A program made the translations under genes and the position numbers. The notes beneath the pieces are model-generated. The model did not search any database, was not told where the DNA came from, and worked only from the letters and a program-made list of their open reading frames with translations. A stretch of DNA of 64,000 nucleotides from Candidatus Nitrosoglobus terrae (GTDB taxonomy: Bacteria > Pseudomonadota > Gammaproteobacteria > Nitrosococcales > Nitrosococcaceae), in contig NZ_AP014836.1 in NCBI RefSeq assembly GCF_002356115.1, forward strand, positions 1,437,001 to 1,501,000, in the 5' to 3' direction. Shown in pieces: positions 1-10,023 of this stretch (its first letter is position 1; each line of letters begins with the position of its first letter).

Positions 1-149
1 CTCGAATAACCCCAAGTATCCCTTCTAGCGCAGATAATATCCATTACCGCTTCTCTAGCGTCCAATATAGAAGCGTGCAAGAAGGACATCGCTTCTTTAG
101 GGCCTTTTTCAATCATCAGCTGATCTAACCTTACAAGTACGGGAGGCAT
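1..149 (-). CDS. Partial ORF downstream of the cytosine methyltransferase (3' end outside window)
   Basis: An open frame starts at an ATG (149 on the minus strand) and runs off the window edge, giving about 49 residues that begin MPPVLVRLDQLM. It follows the cytosine methyltransferase in the same direction with a 48-base gap. In that gap a 15-codon mini-ORF overlaps the methyltransferase stop (ATGCTAA, 157-204). Genes placed this way after a Dcm-type enzyme are often the cognate restriction endonuclease, but I recognise no nuclease motif in the visible part. The function is unknown. Confidence 0.5.
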   Translation of the reverse strand, partial: MPPVLVRLDQLMIEKGPKEAMSFLHASILDAREAVMDIICARRDTWGYS

Positions 150-197
150 ATAGTATTTATGCCTTTATTTCTTCTAAAGTTTTTAATTCATCAGTAT

Positions 198-1256
198 TTA
201 GCATATAACAGCGCCCTCGCCAAATAGAGTGAGCTGTTTACTTGCCACAAACCCTTTATCTTCCACTATCTTTGCCCCGCCTAATTTATATTCTTTTATG
301 GTTTTTATTATTTGTTCAGCAGTATGGGCTATTGCCGGAACAATGACGCTATTGCCAAATTGCCTATAAGCTTGCGTATCTGACACCGGTATCACGAAAT
401 CATCAGGATACCCAAAGAGCTTTCTGGCTTCATTGGGAGTCAGTCTACGCGGATTTTTATTGACCCCTTGATAAATCAATATCTCTGATCCGTCCTTGTA
501 GTAACGGGCGCTCATGGTTCTGGTCCACATATCATTTTTCGGATCAATTAAACCATAACCAAAACCGTTACCCTTCTTAGCGCTATTTTCCTTATGCTGC
601 TGCAAATATGACCAAAGTTTATCTGATAGCGTATATTTATTATCAACGTGCTTCTCAATCACATCTTGTAGCTCAAGCTTGCGCTTAGCGGGGTATTCAG
701 GAAAATCAAATTTAATATTAGGAAATACCTTTCTATCAAAGCAGACCATAAAAACACGCTGTCGTTTTTGGGGTACATAATAACTACCGTCTACCACCTT
801 AAAAAATACTACGTAATCATTCTCCAATAACGTATTGTAGATAACTTTCCATGTATTGCCCTTATCGTGAGATTTTAAGTGCTTAACATTTTCAAGAAAC
901 ATTATTTTGGACCGCTTCATCTGAGCAATCCGAATAATCTCAAAAAACATATTGCCCTGTATCTTATCTTCAAAGCCGTGCTTTTTTCCTAATGAATTTT
1001 TTTTAGAGACACCCGCTATTGAAAAAGGCTGGCAAGGGAATCCGGCACAAAGTACATCGTAATCTGGTAGCTGAGCAGCCGTAATTTGCTGAATATCTCC
1101 GAGAGGAGTCAGAGAATAATTTACTTCATAGGTTTCCCTTGATTTATCATTCCAGTCGCAAGCCATCGCACACTTTCCCCCTTGATTTGCAAGCGCTTGA
1201 TGAAAACCGCCTATACCAGAAAATAAATCAATAAACTTAAAATTATGTATATCCAT
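198..1256 (-). CDS. dcm: DNA (cytosine-5-)-methyltransferase, Dcm/HhaI family
   Basis: This 352-residue enzyme would transfer a methyl group from S-adenosylmethionine to C5 of cytosine in a specific DNA site. The family motifs are visible in order: motif I FSGIGGF (about residues 12-18), motif IV GFPCQPFS with catalytic Cys75, motif VI ENV (122-124), motif VIII QKRQR (163-167), a short target-recognition region, and motif X QFGNSV (299-304). The catalytic motifs look intact and the length is normal for a type II enzyme. No DNA-mismatch endonuclease or obvious restriction enzyme lies upstream. The partial gene at 1-149 could be the partner. The symbol is a family label only and the recognition site cannot be read from the sequence. 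Confidence 0.9.
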   Translation of the reverse strand: MDIHNFKFIDLFSGIGGFHQALANQGGKCAMACDWNDKSRETYEVNYSLTPLGDIQQITAAQLPDYDVLCAGFPCQPFSIAGVSKKNSLGKKHGFEDKIQGNMFFEIIRIAQMKRSKIMFLENVKHLKSHDKGNTWKVIYNTLLENDYVVFFKVVDGSYYVPQKRQRVFMVCFDRKVFPNIKFDFPEYPAKRKLELQDVIEKHVDNKYTLSDKLWSYLQQHKENSAKKGNGFGYGLIDPKNDMWTRTMSARYYKDGSEILIYQGVNKNPRRLTPNEARKLFGYPDDFVIPVSDTQAYRQFGNSVIVPAIAHTAEQIIKTIKEYKLGGAKIVEDKGFVASKQLTLFGEGAVIC

Positions 1257-1361
1257 ACACTGATAGGGCTAGATAGAGATATTTATCATCCCTTTTTGTA
1301 ACAAGGGGCGTAATAGCTCTTGGTTTAATCACCCATTAGCCGTGTTTGAAATATAATTAAG

Positions 1362-1390
1362 AATAACCGCTTAACAAAAAAGCGGTTATT
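1362..1390. terminator. Stem-loop between the small membrane ORF and dcm
   Basis: A 10-bp inverted repeat, AATAACCGCT with AGCGGTTATT, encloses an A-rich loop. Read on the minus strand the loop is T-rich, but no clean T-run follows the stem. It may end transcription of the ORF at 1495-1755 or simply be a hairpin. Confidence 0.35.
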
Positions 1391-1494
1391 ATGAGCAGAA
1401 TAATTACAGTAAAAACTTCTAAGCGTTTATGTAGTAATCATATTTTATAAAGATAAAGTAAAACACTGGGCTAAAACCCCTCAGGGTAAAGAGG

Positions 1495-1755
1495 CTAAGA
1501 GAAAGCCCTTTTCCATTTCTTTATCTTTTTTTTCTTTCTACAGCGTTTCTGTTTTAGAGAAGTAGTAGAAGAAGGCAACTGGCGTATCACGCCTACTGCC
1601 CACATTCCCCACGAAAAAACTTTCGCGGCTATTACAGCAAATGCAACTTGCTCTAATTTCCAAGTAAAAATAAGTAATGTCGTCACAGCTGAAAATACCC
1701 ATGCCAGTGCACCGAGAGGGCCGCCAATCATTATTTTTATCTTATTTTTACTCAT
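1495..1755 (-). CDS. Small hypothetical membrane protein
   Basis: This is an ORF of about 86 residues starting MSKNKIKIM. A hydrophobic N-terminal half with one or two possible membrane spans is followed by a strongly basic tail rich in Lys and Arg (QKRCRKKKKIKKWKR). The ATG at 1755 has a GGAA about nine bases upstream. A GTG at 1770 would add five residues. It has no recognisable family and sits alone between dcm and a long empty spacer. The charge pattern suggests a membrane protein with a cytoplasmic basic tail, but a spurious ORF cannot be excluded. Confidence 0.4.
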   Translation of the reverse strand: MSKNKIKIMIGGPLGALAWVFSAVTTLLIFTWKLEQVAFAVIAAKVFSWGMWAVGVIRQLPSSTTSLKQKRCRKKKKIKKWKRAFS

Positions 1756-1770
1756 ATAATTAGTTTCCAC

Positions 1771-2270
1771 TTCTAATTCACTAAAAATCCATACTGACCA
1801 TGTAAAATCCTATTATTCCCATACTAATCTAAATCATTAGGTTATTTGTTATCTTGGCTAAGTCAATCAGTCTAAGCCGATATGAGCTAGATAGCCAGTG
1901 GATATAATGGAATATTATTGTAAAATAAGCGCTGGCTAAATTATCAATATTTTTTAACCCTTTAGAATATTTTTTCTAACCTTAGCTGGGTTTATCTTTA
2001 AAGCTAAATAAGATCAAACCCATCGCCCGTATTATCAGGGTAAGTGGCTTTCCAAATTATAACTTTTGGTATGTAGGGATAAAATATTAATACCTCCCTA
2101 TAATACCTATGGGAAGAAATATTTAAATCTGCAGAATCTTAAGCTTAAGCGATCTAGATAGTTTCTTAAATGCTTAGATTTTATTGATAGTTTTATAATA
2201 AACCCCTTTCTTAAATTCTCTTAAGATCATAGAGTTAACTTAGGCTTTCAGATTTATTGGTTATATTATC
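1771..2270. other. 500-base AT-rich spacer without a gene
   Basis: No ORF of useful length, RNA gene or strong inverted repeat was seen on either strand. It separates divergent genes and should hold the hrpA promoter, but no convincing -35/-10 pair stands out in the AT-rich background. Confidence 0.5.
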
Positions 2271-5200
2271 TTGCAGCAACAACTACATACCTTAGCATCA
2301 AAAATTCCTTACTGCATGCAACGGGATCAATATCCATTGGAACGTCGCTTGCAGCAATTAACTAAGAAAAATTCAGCTCAAAGCTTAAATGCTTTAGCTC
2401 AGGCTATTGAGCATTCTTGTGTACAGCGGGAACAGCGTCAAAAACGACTACCCATACCCATCTTTAATCAACCACTACCTATTATCGAGCGACGAGCAGA
2501 GATTAAAGCGGCAATCCATGATCACCAAGTCGTCATTATCTGTGGTGAGACCGGATCGGGAAAAACTACTCAGTTACCGAAAATATGCTTAGAGCTAGGC
2601 CGTGGTATTACTGGACTCATCGGCCATACTCAGCCACGCCGAATTGCAGCTCGCAGCGTGGCTACTCAAATTGCAAGAGAGCTTAACAGCGATCTAGGGC
2701 AAATTGTGGGCTATAAAGTACGGTTTCATGATCGTATCAGTCCAAATACCTATATTAAATTAATGACAGACGGTATCCTCTTGGCTGAAACTCAAGGAGA
2801 TCGTTTTTTAACTCAATACGATACCCTAATTATTGACGAAGCCCACGAGCGTAGCCTGAATATTGATTTTCTCCTTGGGTATCTAAAACAGCTACTCCCA
2901 AAACGATCCGATCTTAAGGTTATCATTACCTCTGCCACTATCGATACTGAACGGTTTTCTAAGCACTTTAATCAAGCCCCTATCCTCGAAATTTCTGGTC
3001 GCACCTACCCAGTTGAAATCCGTTACCGTCCTCTATGTCATCAGCAAGAGCGAGATTTATCACAGGCTGTTTTAGACGCTGTTGACGAGTTATCTCGCTT
3101 AGGATCAGGGGATATTCTGGTTTTCCTCCCCGGAGAGCGAGAGATTCGCGAAACCACCGAAGCATTACGTAAGCATCACCCTCCCCATACAGAGACATTA
3201 CCTCTCTATGCTCGGCTTTCCGCTGCAGAGCAAAATAAAATCTTCAAACCCCATCTGGGAAGACGCATTATTCTAGCTACTAATGTAGCTGAAACTTCCC
3301 TCACTGTACCTGGCGTTCATTACGTGGTGGACTCAGGACTAGCCCGCTTAAGCCGCTATAGCGTACGCAGTAAAGTACAACGATTACTGATTGAAAAAAT
3401 ATCCCAATCCAGCGCTAATCAGCGCTCTGGTCGCTGTGGCCGCATTGCTAAAGGGGTTTGCATCCGGCTTTATGATGAAGAGGATTTTCTAAACCGCCCT
3501 ATATTTACTGACCCTGAAGTCCTAAGAACCAGCCTAGCTTCAGTCATTCTGCAGATGAAAACCCTAAAACTAGGGATGCCTCAGAATTTTCCTTTTATTG
3601 ATCCCCCGCCGATTAAAATGATTAACGATGGGTTACGACTATTGGAAGAAATAGGTGCACTGGATAAAACTCAAAACCTAACCTCTATAGGTCAGCAGCT
3701 AGCGCAATTACCCATTGACCCTCGAATTGCTAGGATGGTCATTGCAGGCGGTGAATTTCATTGTCTAAAAGAAATTCTCATTATTGCCAGTGCACTGAGT
3801 ATTCAGGATCCTCGTGAACGCCCCTTAGATAACCAGCAAGCCGCTGATAACGCCCAGACTCTTTTTCAGAATGAACGATCGGATTTCCTTTCCTATCTAA
3901 AATTATGGGAAAATTACCATCATCAACGAACCCACCTATCGCGAAATAAGCTGCGAATTTACTGTCGGGTACATTTTCTCTCCTATCTACGTCTGCGAGA
4001 ATGGCAGGACATCCATCAACAGCTGCAGCTACTCGCCAACAGTCTCGGTCTTCGTTCTAATCAAGTAACTGCTGAATATGAGGCCATTCATCGGGCACTA
4101 CTCTCTGGGCTACTCAGCAACATTGCTTTTAAATCAGAGAAAGAGATCTATTTAGGGGCAAGAAACATTAAATTCCAGATCTTTCCCGGATCTACACTTT
4201 TTAAAAAAAATCCTCCATGGATCATGGCTGCGGAGTTAATAGAAACCACGCGGCTTTACGCTCGCTGTGCTGCTAAAATTGAGTCAGAGTGGATCGAACC
4301 CTTAGCCGCTCATTTAGTTAAACGCAGTTATTTTGATCCTCACTGGGAGAAGCGCCCAGCTCAAGTAATGGCTTATGAGCAGGTTACTCTGTATGGCCTC
4401 ATCATTACTCCCAAGCGTCGTATTCACTATGGACCTATTGATCCAAAAGAATCTCGGGAAATTTTCATTCATCAAGCATTGGCTAACGGCCATTATGAAA
4501 CCCAAGCACCCTTTTTTCATCATAACCAGCAGCTACTGCAAGAAATTGAAACGCTAGAGTATAAAAGCCGTCGACGAGATATATTAGTTGATGAGGAAAC
4601 CCTTTACCAATTTTATGAAAACCTAATTCCGCCAACTATTTATAATGGGGTTAGTTTTGAGCAATGGCGCCAACAAGCTGAACTAAAATCTCCTCAGCTA
4701 CTGTTTCTTAGCCGAGAAGATTTGATGCGCCATAGCGCAGTAGCCGTAACAACAGAGCAATTTCCTGACCAACTTCTCATAAAAGGCATTCCTCTTGCCC
4801 TTTCTTATCACTTTGAACCTAATCATCCTTTAGATGGCCTCACGCTCACTATTCCCATTGCCATACTTAATCAGCTTGAACCTAGCCGCTTTCAGTGGCT
4901 AGTTCCTGGGTTGCTAAAGGAAAAAATTACTCACCTCATTAAAGCCTTACCTAAAACCCTGCGCCGTAATTTTATCCCAGCTCCTGATTTTGCTGCAGCT
5001 TGTACCCAGGCCCTTCACCCTGATCAAGGACCGCTGTTAGAAACATTAGCTCGCCAGCTTCAGGGAATGACTGGAGTACCGCTCTCTGCTACCGTTTGGC
5101 AAGATACAGCGCTACCCCCTTATCTATTAATGAATTTTCGCCTCATAGACGACGCAGGGAAAGAGCTAGCCATGGGTAGGGATCTTATTGTGCTACAACA

Positions 5201-6161
5201 GGAATGGGCTGATAGAGCTCAGCGTAGCTTTCAGGGACAAAGTAATCAAGATTTCATCCGAGATGGGATCACGCAGTGGGATTTCGGTCCTCTACCCGAT
5301 CAGATTGAATTAGATCACCATGGACTAAAACTTATTGGTTATCCTGGGCTACAGGATAAAGGAAATTCTGTCTCCTTAGTCATGATGGATTCGGCTGAGG
5401 TGGCTCAGGAGATAACTGTCTTAGGGTTGCGGCGCTTGTTTATTTTATCCCTACCTCAGACAATCAGCCGCCTACGAAAAAACTTGCCAAATCCTCAAGG
5501 AATGTATCTACACTATGCCCGTATTCCTCCTGCACCTTGGAGGCAAGATCATTCATTTCAACCCACTTATGAGCACTTTAAAGAGGAATTACTTCAAGGA
5601 GTAATAGATAGGGTTTTCATTCTAGATCAGCTGCCAATTCGTAGCAAAGAAGCATTTACCGCGCGTAAAGAAAAAGGCACCGGTAATCTACTGGCTGCAG
5701 CGAATGCCTTTTGTCATTTAATAGGGGAGATCTTGTCTGAATACCATCAAATCTGTAAAAAGCTTAATAGTAATCTTCCTCTGGCATGGCTAGGTTCTAT
5801 TAACGATATGAGATCACAGTTGAATCACTTAGTTTATCTAGGCTTTATCAATCAGACCCCCGCGACACAACTACCGCATTTTCTACGTTACCTCAAGGCT
5901 ATAAAGCTAAGACTTTCCAGATTGGAGGAAAACCCTAGCCGAGATCAACAACGGCAAACAGAAATCAAACCCTTATGGTTAAATTATCAACAAAAACTAG
6001 AGACACAATATAAAGATAAAGAAGATAAAACGAGCGCTGCATTGGCAAATTATCGCTGGATGCTTGAGGAATATCGCGTTTCCCTGTTCGCCCAAGAGCT
6101 TGGAACCTTATACCCAATCTCAGCTAAGCGGCTAAAAAATCAATGGCAAGAGATCAAGTAA
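2271..6161 (+). CDS. hrpA: ATP-dependent RNA helicase HrpA (DEAH box)
   Basis: This 1296-residue protein has the full length of the HrpA family. The DEAH helicase core shows Walker A GETGSGKTT (92-100), IIDEAHERS, SAT (motif III) and QRSGRCGR (motif VI), followed by the helicase-associated and OB regions and the long HrpA-specific C-terminal domain. E. coli HrpA acts on structured mRNA and on stalled or collided ribosomes. The start is a TTG at 2271: the N-terminus aligns with E. coli HrpA from here and the frame has a stop at 2241. The first in-frame ATG (2316) would remove 15 conserved-looking residues. relA follows after 18 bases and is probably co-transcribed. Confidence 0.95.
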   Translation: MQQQLHTLASKIPYCMQRDQYPLERRLQQLTKKNSAQSLNALAQAIEHSCVQREQRQKRLPIPIFNQPLPIIERRAEIKAAIHDHQVVIICGETGSGKTTQLPKICLELGRGITGLIGHTQPRRIAARSVATQIARELNSDLGQIVGYKVRFHDRISPNTYIKLMTDGILLAETQGDRFLTQYDTLIIDEAHERSLNIDFLLGYLKQLLPKRSDLKVIITSATIDTERFSKHFNQAPILEISGRTYPVEIRYRPLCHQQERDLSQAVLDAVDELSRLGSGDILVFLPGEREIRETTEALRKHHPPHTETLPLYARLSAAEQNKIFKPHLGRRIILATNVAETSLTVPGVHYVVDSGLARLSRYSVRSKVQRLLIEKISQSSANQRSGRCGRIAKGVCIRLYDEEDFLNRPIFTDPEVLRTSLASVILQMKTLKLGMPQNFPFIDPPPIKMINDGLRLLEEIGALDKTQNLTSIGQQLAQLPIDPRIARMVIAGGEFHCLKEILIIASALSIQDPRERPLDNQQAADNAQTLFQNERSDFLSYLKLWENYHHQRTHLSRNKLRIYCRVHFLSYLRLREWQDIHQQLQLLANSLGLRSNQVTAEYEAIHRALLSGLLSNIAFKSEKEIYLGARNIKFQIFPGSTLFKKNPPWIMAAELIETTRLYARCAAKIESEWIEPLAAHLVKRSYFDPHWEKRPAQVMAYEQVTLYGLIITPKRRIHYGPIDPKESREIFIHQALANGHYETQAPFFHHNQQLLQEIETLEYKSRRRDILVDEETLYQFYENLIPPTIYNGVSFEQWRQQAELKSPQLLFLSREDLMRHSAVAVTTEQFPDQLLIKGIPLALSYHFEPNHPLDGLTLTIPIAILNQLEPSRFQWLVPGLLKEKITHLIKALPKTLRRNFIPAPDFAAACTQALHPDQGPLLETLARQLQGMTGVPLSATVWQDTALPPYLLMNFRLIDDAGKELAMGRDLIVLQQEWADRAQRSFQGQSNQDFIRDGITQWDFGPLPDQIELDHHGLKLIGYPGLQDKGNSVSLVMMDSAEVAQEITVLGLRRLFILSLPQTISRLRKNLPNPQGMYLHYARIPPAPWRQDHSFQPTYEHFKEELLQGVIDRVFILDQLPIRSKEAFTARKEKGTGNLLAAANAFCHLIGEILSEYHQICKKLNSNLPLAWLGSINDMRSQLNHLVYLGFINQTPATQLPHFLRYLKAIKLRLSRLEENPSRDQQRQTEIKPLWLNYQQKLETQYKDKEDKTSAALANYRWMLEEYRVSLFAQELGTLYPISAKRLKNQWQEIK

Positions 6162-6179
6162 CTCACATTATACAAAAAT

Positions 6180-8072
6180 ATGATCTCAAAACGGCATCAT
6201 TTCAACAATATGCAACCTCAGATCTCTTTCAAGTTAGATGAGGCTAGGCAATTACTAATACATAAAACAGAAGGCAATCAAACGCTATTAGCGCAGGGCA
6301 ATGCCCTTATAGAATCCTTAGCTCATTTAGAAGTAGATACCGCAACTCAAATTGCTGGATTACTACTACCCGCTGTAGAAAGCGGGCGGCTTGACTATGC
6401 TAGCATTACCCACACATTAGGATCGACAATTACCAAGCTGCTTCAAGGTATTGAGCGTCTAGGAATACTTAGGCATTATCACAGTGGCATAAAATCACCT
6501 ACCCAAACCGAAAAACTTCGGAAAATGCTATTGGCTATCGTAGAAGATCCACGAGTCGTCTTAATAGGGTTAGCCGATCATCTCTACCGTCTACGTAGCG
6601 CTAAAAATGCAGCCGAAATAACCCGCCAGATTTTAGGCCAAGAAACATTGGATATCTTTGCTCCGCTCGCTAACCGTCTAGGTATTTGGCAACTTAAATG
6701 GGAGCTTGAAGATCTTGCGCTATATTATCTAGAGCCTAAAGTTTATAAAAAATTAGCTAAGGCGCTTAATGAGCGACGAGCCGATCGAGAACAATACATT
6801 GCTCAAATAAAAGAGCAACTCAGAAACGCTTTAGCCCGAGAAAATATTTATGGTGAAATTAATGGCCGTCCTAAGCATCTCTACAGTATCTGGAAGAAGA
6901 TGCAGGCTAAAAACCTAGATTTTCATCAATTATTTGATGTACATGCATTTCGGATAATCGTTGAGGATGTTAACACTTGTTATGCTGCGCTAAGCGTAGT
7001 TCATACCCTCTGGCAACCCATTTCCAAAGAGTTTAACGATTATATTATTCATCCTAAACCCAATGGCTATCGCTCTTTACATACAGCCGTTATCGACTCA
7101 AAAGGAAAGCCGATGGAGGTTCAAATTCGTTCTTTTCAAATGCATCAGGAGTCTGAGCTGGGTATTGCTGCTCATTGGCGTTATAAAGAAGGAACTACCT
7201 TAGATAAGGGTTTTGAGCAACGTATCGCTTGGCTCAGAGCCTTCCTAGACCAAAAAGGAGGAAACTCAGCAAATCACGATATCATCGAGCAGTTTAAATC
7301 TAAAGCTTTCCATAATCGAATTTATGTACTTACCCCCCGGGGCCAAGTTATCGATCTACCAGAAGGGGCAACACCTCTAGATTTTGCCTATGCTATTCAT
7401 ACCCAAGTAGGCCATCGTTGCCGAGGCGCTAAAGTAGATGGGGTAATAACCACCTTGACCCAACCACTCACTAGCGGCCAACAAGTAGAAATCCTGACTA
7501 CTCGAGAGGCAAATCCAAGTCGAGATTGGCTTAATGCACGCTTAGGCTATCTACATACCTCTATAGCTCGGGCCAAAATTCAGCGCTGGTTCAAACAGCA
7601 AGATTATAGCTTACATATAACTAGAGGTCGTGCTTTACTAGAGCGGGAGCAGCAGCGGGTTGGGCTTGCTGAAATAGATTTTAAACCACTGTTAAAGCGA
7701 TTCCATCATCATCACTCAGATAACTTACTTGCAGCCCTAGGGTGTGGTGATATCAGCGCTAACCAGCTCCATGCTGCAATGCGAGAACAGCTGCCTAAAA
7801 CGTCCATATCTACTCTACCTGCTCCAAGTATCCATCCTGTTCCAATTCCACCTGTTGAACCAGCCATTCAAATACTAGGCGTTAATAACTTACTATCTCG
7901 ACTAGCTCGCTGTTGTAATCCAATTTCAGCTGATAAAATTATCGGCTACCTTACCCATGGAGGAGGGATTACTATTCACCGCTATAATTGCTCTAATATC
8001 ACAAAACTCCCGGTAGAACGCCAAAATCGCTTGGTAGAGATTACTTGGCATAATCAGGTGACAAAAAAATAA
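6180..8072 (+). CDS. relA: RelA-type (p)ppGpp synthetase lacking the C-terminal ACT domain
   Basis: The protein would make the alarmone (p)ppGpp from GTP/GDP and ATP. The N-terminal HD hydrolase region is decayed: where SpoT has an HD pair this protein reads LLLPAVESG, as in RelA. The synthetase domain (about 230-345) is well kept (GRPKHLYSIWKKMQ, ELGIAAHWRYKEG) and has an acidic EFND where RelA has EFDD. A TGS domain (about 375-440) and the Cys-Cys zinc-finger region (LARCCNP) follow. The protein then stops at 630 residues, where RelA and SpoT normally carry about 80-100 more residues forming the ACT/RRM domain. No ACT remnant is seen before the next gene at 8110. It is likely a mono-functional synthetase. 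Confidence 0.9.
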   Translation: MISKRHHFNNMQPQISFKLDEARQLLIHKTEGNQTLLAQGNALIESLAHLEVDTATQIAGLLLPAVESGRLDYASITHTLGSTITKLLQGIERLGILRHYHSGIKSPTQTEKLRKMLLAIVEDPRVVLIGLADHLYRLRSAKNAAEITRQILGQETLDIFAPLANRLGIWQLKWELEDLALYYLEPKVYKKLAKALNERRADREQYIAQIKEQLRNALARENIYGEINGRPKHLYSIWKKMQAKNLDFHQLFDVHAFRIIVEDVNTCYAALSVVHTLWQPISKEFNDYIIHPKPNGYRSLHTAVIDSKGKPMEVQIRSFQMHQESELGIAAHWRYKEGTTLDKGFEQRIAWLRAFLDQKGGNSANHDIIEQFKSKAFHNRIYVLTPRGQVIDLPEGATPLDFAYAIHTQVGHRCRGAKVDGVITTLTQPLTSGQQVEILTTREANPSRDWLNARLGYLHTSIARAKIQRWFKQQDYSLHITRGRALLEREQQRVGLAEIDFKPLLKRFHHHHSDNLLAALGCGDISANQLHAAMREQLPKTSISTLPAPSIHPVPIPPVEPAIQILGVNNLLSRLARCCNPISADKIIGYLTHGGGITIHRYNCSNITKLPVERQNRLVEITWHNQVTKK

Positions 8073-8109
8073 AATTACTTTCTTTATTTGAACGAATTTA
8101 TTAATAATA

Positions 8110-8613
8110 GTGAAAACAAATTTAGACCCACAAGCAAACTGTATCTGTGGTACTAACATCGCCTTCGAGCAATGCTGCGACATTTACCTCTGTGGAGAAA
8201 AACCGGCACCTACAGCAGAAGCACTCATGCGTTCACGCTTCACGGCATTTGCTATTAAAGATCAAAATTATATCTTAAAAACATGGGATCCAACGAAACA
8301 ACCCGCAAAAATAGAATTCTTGAAAGAAACCATTCAGTGGAAGCAATTAGAAATCATTGGAAAGAAAAAAGGGGGAGAAAAAGACGTTAAGGGAATCGTT
8401 GAATTTAAAGCTTATTACTTACTAGAGAGCCATCAATATAGAATGCACGAAATCAGCCGCTTTCACAGAAGCCAAGGATACTGGTATTATCTAGACGGTA
8501 CCGTCAAATCCATTGCTAAGGTAGATCAAGACACTAATAAAGGAAAAAACGCACCTTGTCCCTGTGGAAGCGAAAAAAAATATAAGCGCTGCTGCGGAAA
8601 AGCGAGCTTTTAA
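8110..8613 (+). CDS. YchJ-family protein with two SEC-C zinc motifs
   Basis: This 167-residue protein resembles the UPF0225/YchJ family. An N-terminal SEC-C-like cluster (CICG...QCC) is followed by the YchJ core with ALMRSRFTAFA, and a second SEC-C motif (PCPCGSEKKYKRCC) sits at the very C-terminus. SEC-C motifs bind zinc and occur in SecA and many small proteins. The molecular role of YchJ is not known. The start is GTG at 8110, chosen because it places the first Cys cluster at the N-terminus as in the family. Confidence 0.85.
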   Translation: MKTNLDPQANCICGTNIAFEQCCDIYLCGEKPAPTAEALMRSRFTAFAIKDQNYILKTWDPTKQPAKIEFLKETIQWKQLEIIGKKKGGEKDVKGIVEFKAYYLLESHQYRMHEISRFHRSQGYWYYLDGTVKSIAKVDQDTNKGKNAPCPCGSEKKYKRCCGKASF

Positions 8614-8729
8614 ACTATTTCTGATCAAAATACCCACTTAAAGTACTTACTAGTAGCCTGCTTCAAGCACGGCTCAGTATGATCTATCTCTAAATTACGT
8701 GCATACATTAAATTCCCTCATAAACACCT

Positions 8730-10013
8730 ATGGCTGAGGCAAAGTTAGTTCGAAGCCTTGGTCTAGGCACACTAATTTTTTATGGTATAGGCGATATTCT
8801 TGGGGCAGGGATCTACGCGTTAGTGGGTAAGGTCGCTGGTGTAGCAGGTAATAGCGCTTGGGTTTCTTTTATGGCTGCCGGTATTTTAGCGCTCATTACT
8901 GGCTTAAGTTACGCTGAGCTAGGCGCGCGTATCCCCCACAGCGCTGGAGCTAGTGCTTATTGTGGCTATGCTTTTAAACAACCCTTCATTTCATTTCTCA
9001 TTGGGGCTCTAGTATTATTTAGCGGAATTGCTTCCACAGCAACAGCAGCCCTTGCTTTTCAGGGTTATCTCTCTGTACTTGCTAATGTTCCAACTATTAT
9101 TGCCGCCCTGCTATTGATTACCGCGATTAATAGCCTAAGCTTTATCGGTATCCGTCAATCTGCGCTTACCAATAACTTATTTACTATTATTGAGTTTGCA
9201 GGCTTATTATTTTTTACCACAGTTGCTCTACAGTACGCCTTTTCAATTCATACACCAACCCAGATGGTAGAGGCGCTTACCCCTGATGGCGATACAACCT
9301 CAATCATCACCGGGGTAACTATTGCTTTCTACGCCTTTATTGGTTTTGAAGATATGGTCAATCTTGCCGAAGAGGCCAAGAATCCCACCCAAGATCTACC
9401 CCGCGCCATTTTGATTGCCATTACAGTGACCAGCCTACTCTATTTGCTAGTGATCATCGCTGTGCAGTTGACGATGACTCCAGAAGCGGCAGGAGCTTCA
9501 GATCGGCCTCTATTATCCGTATTGGAGCTTGCAGGGTTATCCATACCGGCTTGGGTATTCGCCCTAATTGCTATTATCGCTATTTCAAATACTGCCCTTG
9601 CTAACAGTATCATGGCCTCACGTCTGATGTATGGTATGGCACGACAAGGTCTGTTACCCCAACCTTTAGCTTGGATTCACCCTCATCGTCATACCCCTGG
9701 GTTAAGCATTCTAGTGACTGTACTCTTAACATTAATCTGGGTAATTACTGGGGGAGTTACGCTCTTAGCACAGACCACAGGATTCTTATTAGTTAGTATC
9801 TTTCTATGCGTGCATTTAAGCCTGATCCGTATCCGCCAGCGAGAGGGTAGATTAACTGATCGTTTTACTGCTCCAGCAGCTAACCCCTATCTGGGAGTAT
9901 TATTGTGCTTAGCTTTGATTTATCAATTCCCCAGCGCAGTGTACATTAGGATGGCTGTACTTCTCTTTGCTATCGGCATCTTGTTTAAACTTATAGCTTA
10001 CCAGCAGAAATAA
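8730..10013 (+). CDS. APC-family amino-acid permease
   Basis: A 427-residue polytopic inner-membrane transporter with about 12 hydrophobic segments. The start of the first helix carries the APC signature (GIGDILGAGIYALVG), and helix 2 has the conserved SYAELGARIPHSAGASAY. The helix 6 region (AFYAFIGFEDMVNLAEE) is also typical of amino acid-polyamine-organocation carriers. It lacks the long hydrophilic C-terminal domain of some bacterial CAT-type carriers. The substrate cannot be predicted; amino acid/proton symport is usual for the family. It stands alone between YchJ and a convergent HNH gene. Confidence 0.85.
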   Translation: MAEAKLVRSLGLGTLIFYGIGDILGAGIYALVGKVAGVAGNSAWVSFMAAGILALITGLSYAELGARIPHSAGASAYCGYAFKQPFISFLIGALVLFSGIASTATAALAFQGYLSVLANVPTIIAALLLITAINSLSFIGIRQSALTNNLFTIIEFAGLLFFTTVALQYAFSIHTPTQMVEALTPDGDTTSIITGVTIAFYAFIGFEDMVNLAEEAKNPTQDLPRAILIAITVTSLLYLLVIIAVQLTMTPEAAGASDRPLLSVLELAGLSIPAWVFALIAIIAISNTALANSIMASRLMYGMARQGLLPQPLAWIHPHRHTPGLSILVTVLLTLIWVITGGVTLLAQTTGFLLVSIFLCVHLSLIRIRQREGRLTDRFTAPAANPYLGVLLCLALIYQFPSAVYIRMAVLLFAIGILFKLIAYQQK

Positions 10014-10023
10014 AAGCGTTTAT

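Noticed and set aside
6180-8072. SpoT assignment for the (p)ppGpp enzyme
   Set aside because: The HD hydrolase residues are missing and the synthetase has the acidic RelA-type motif.
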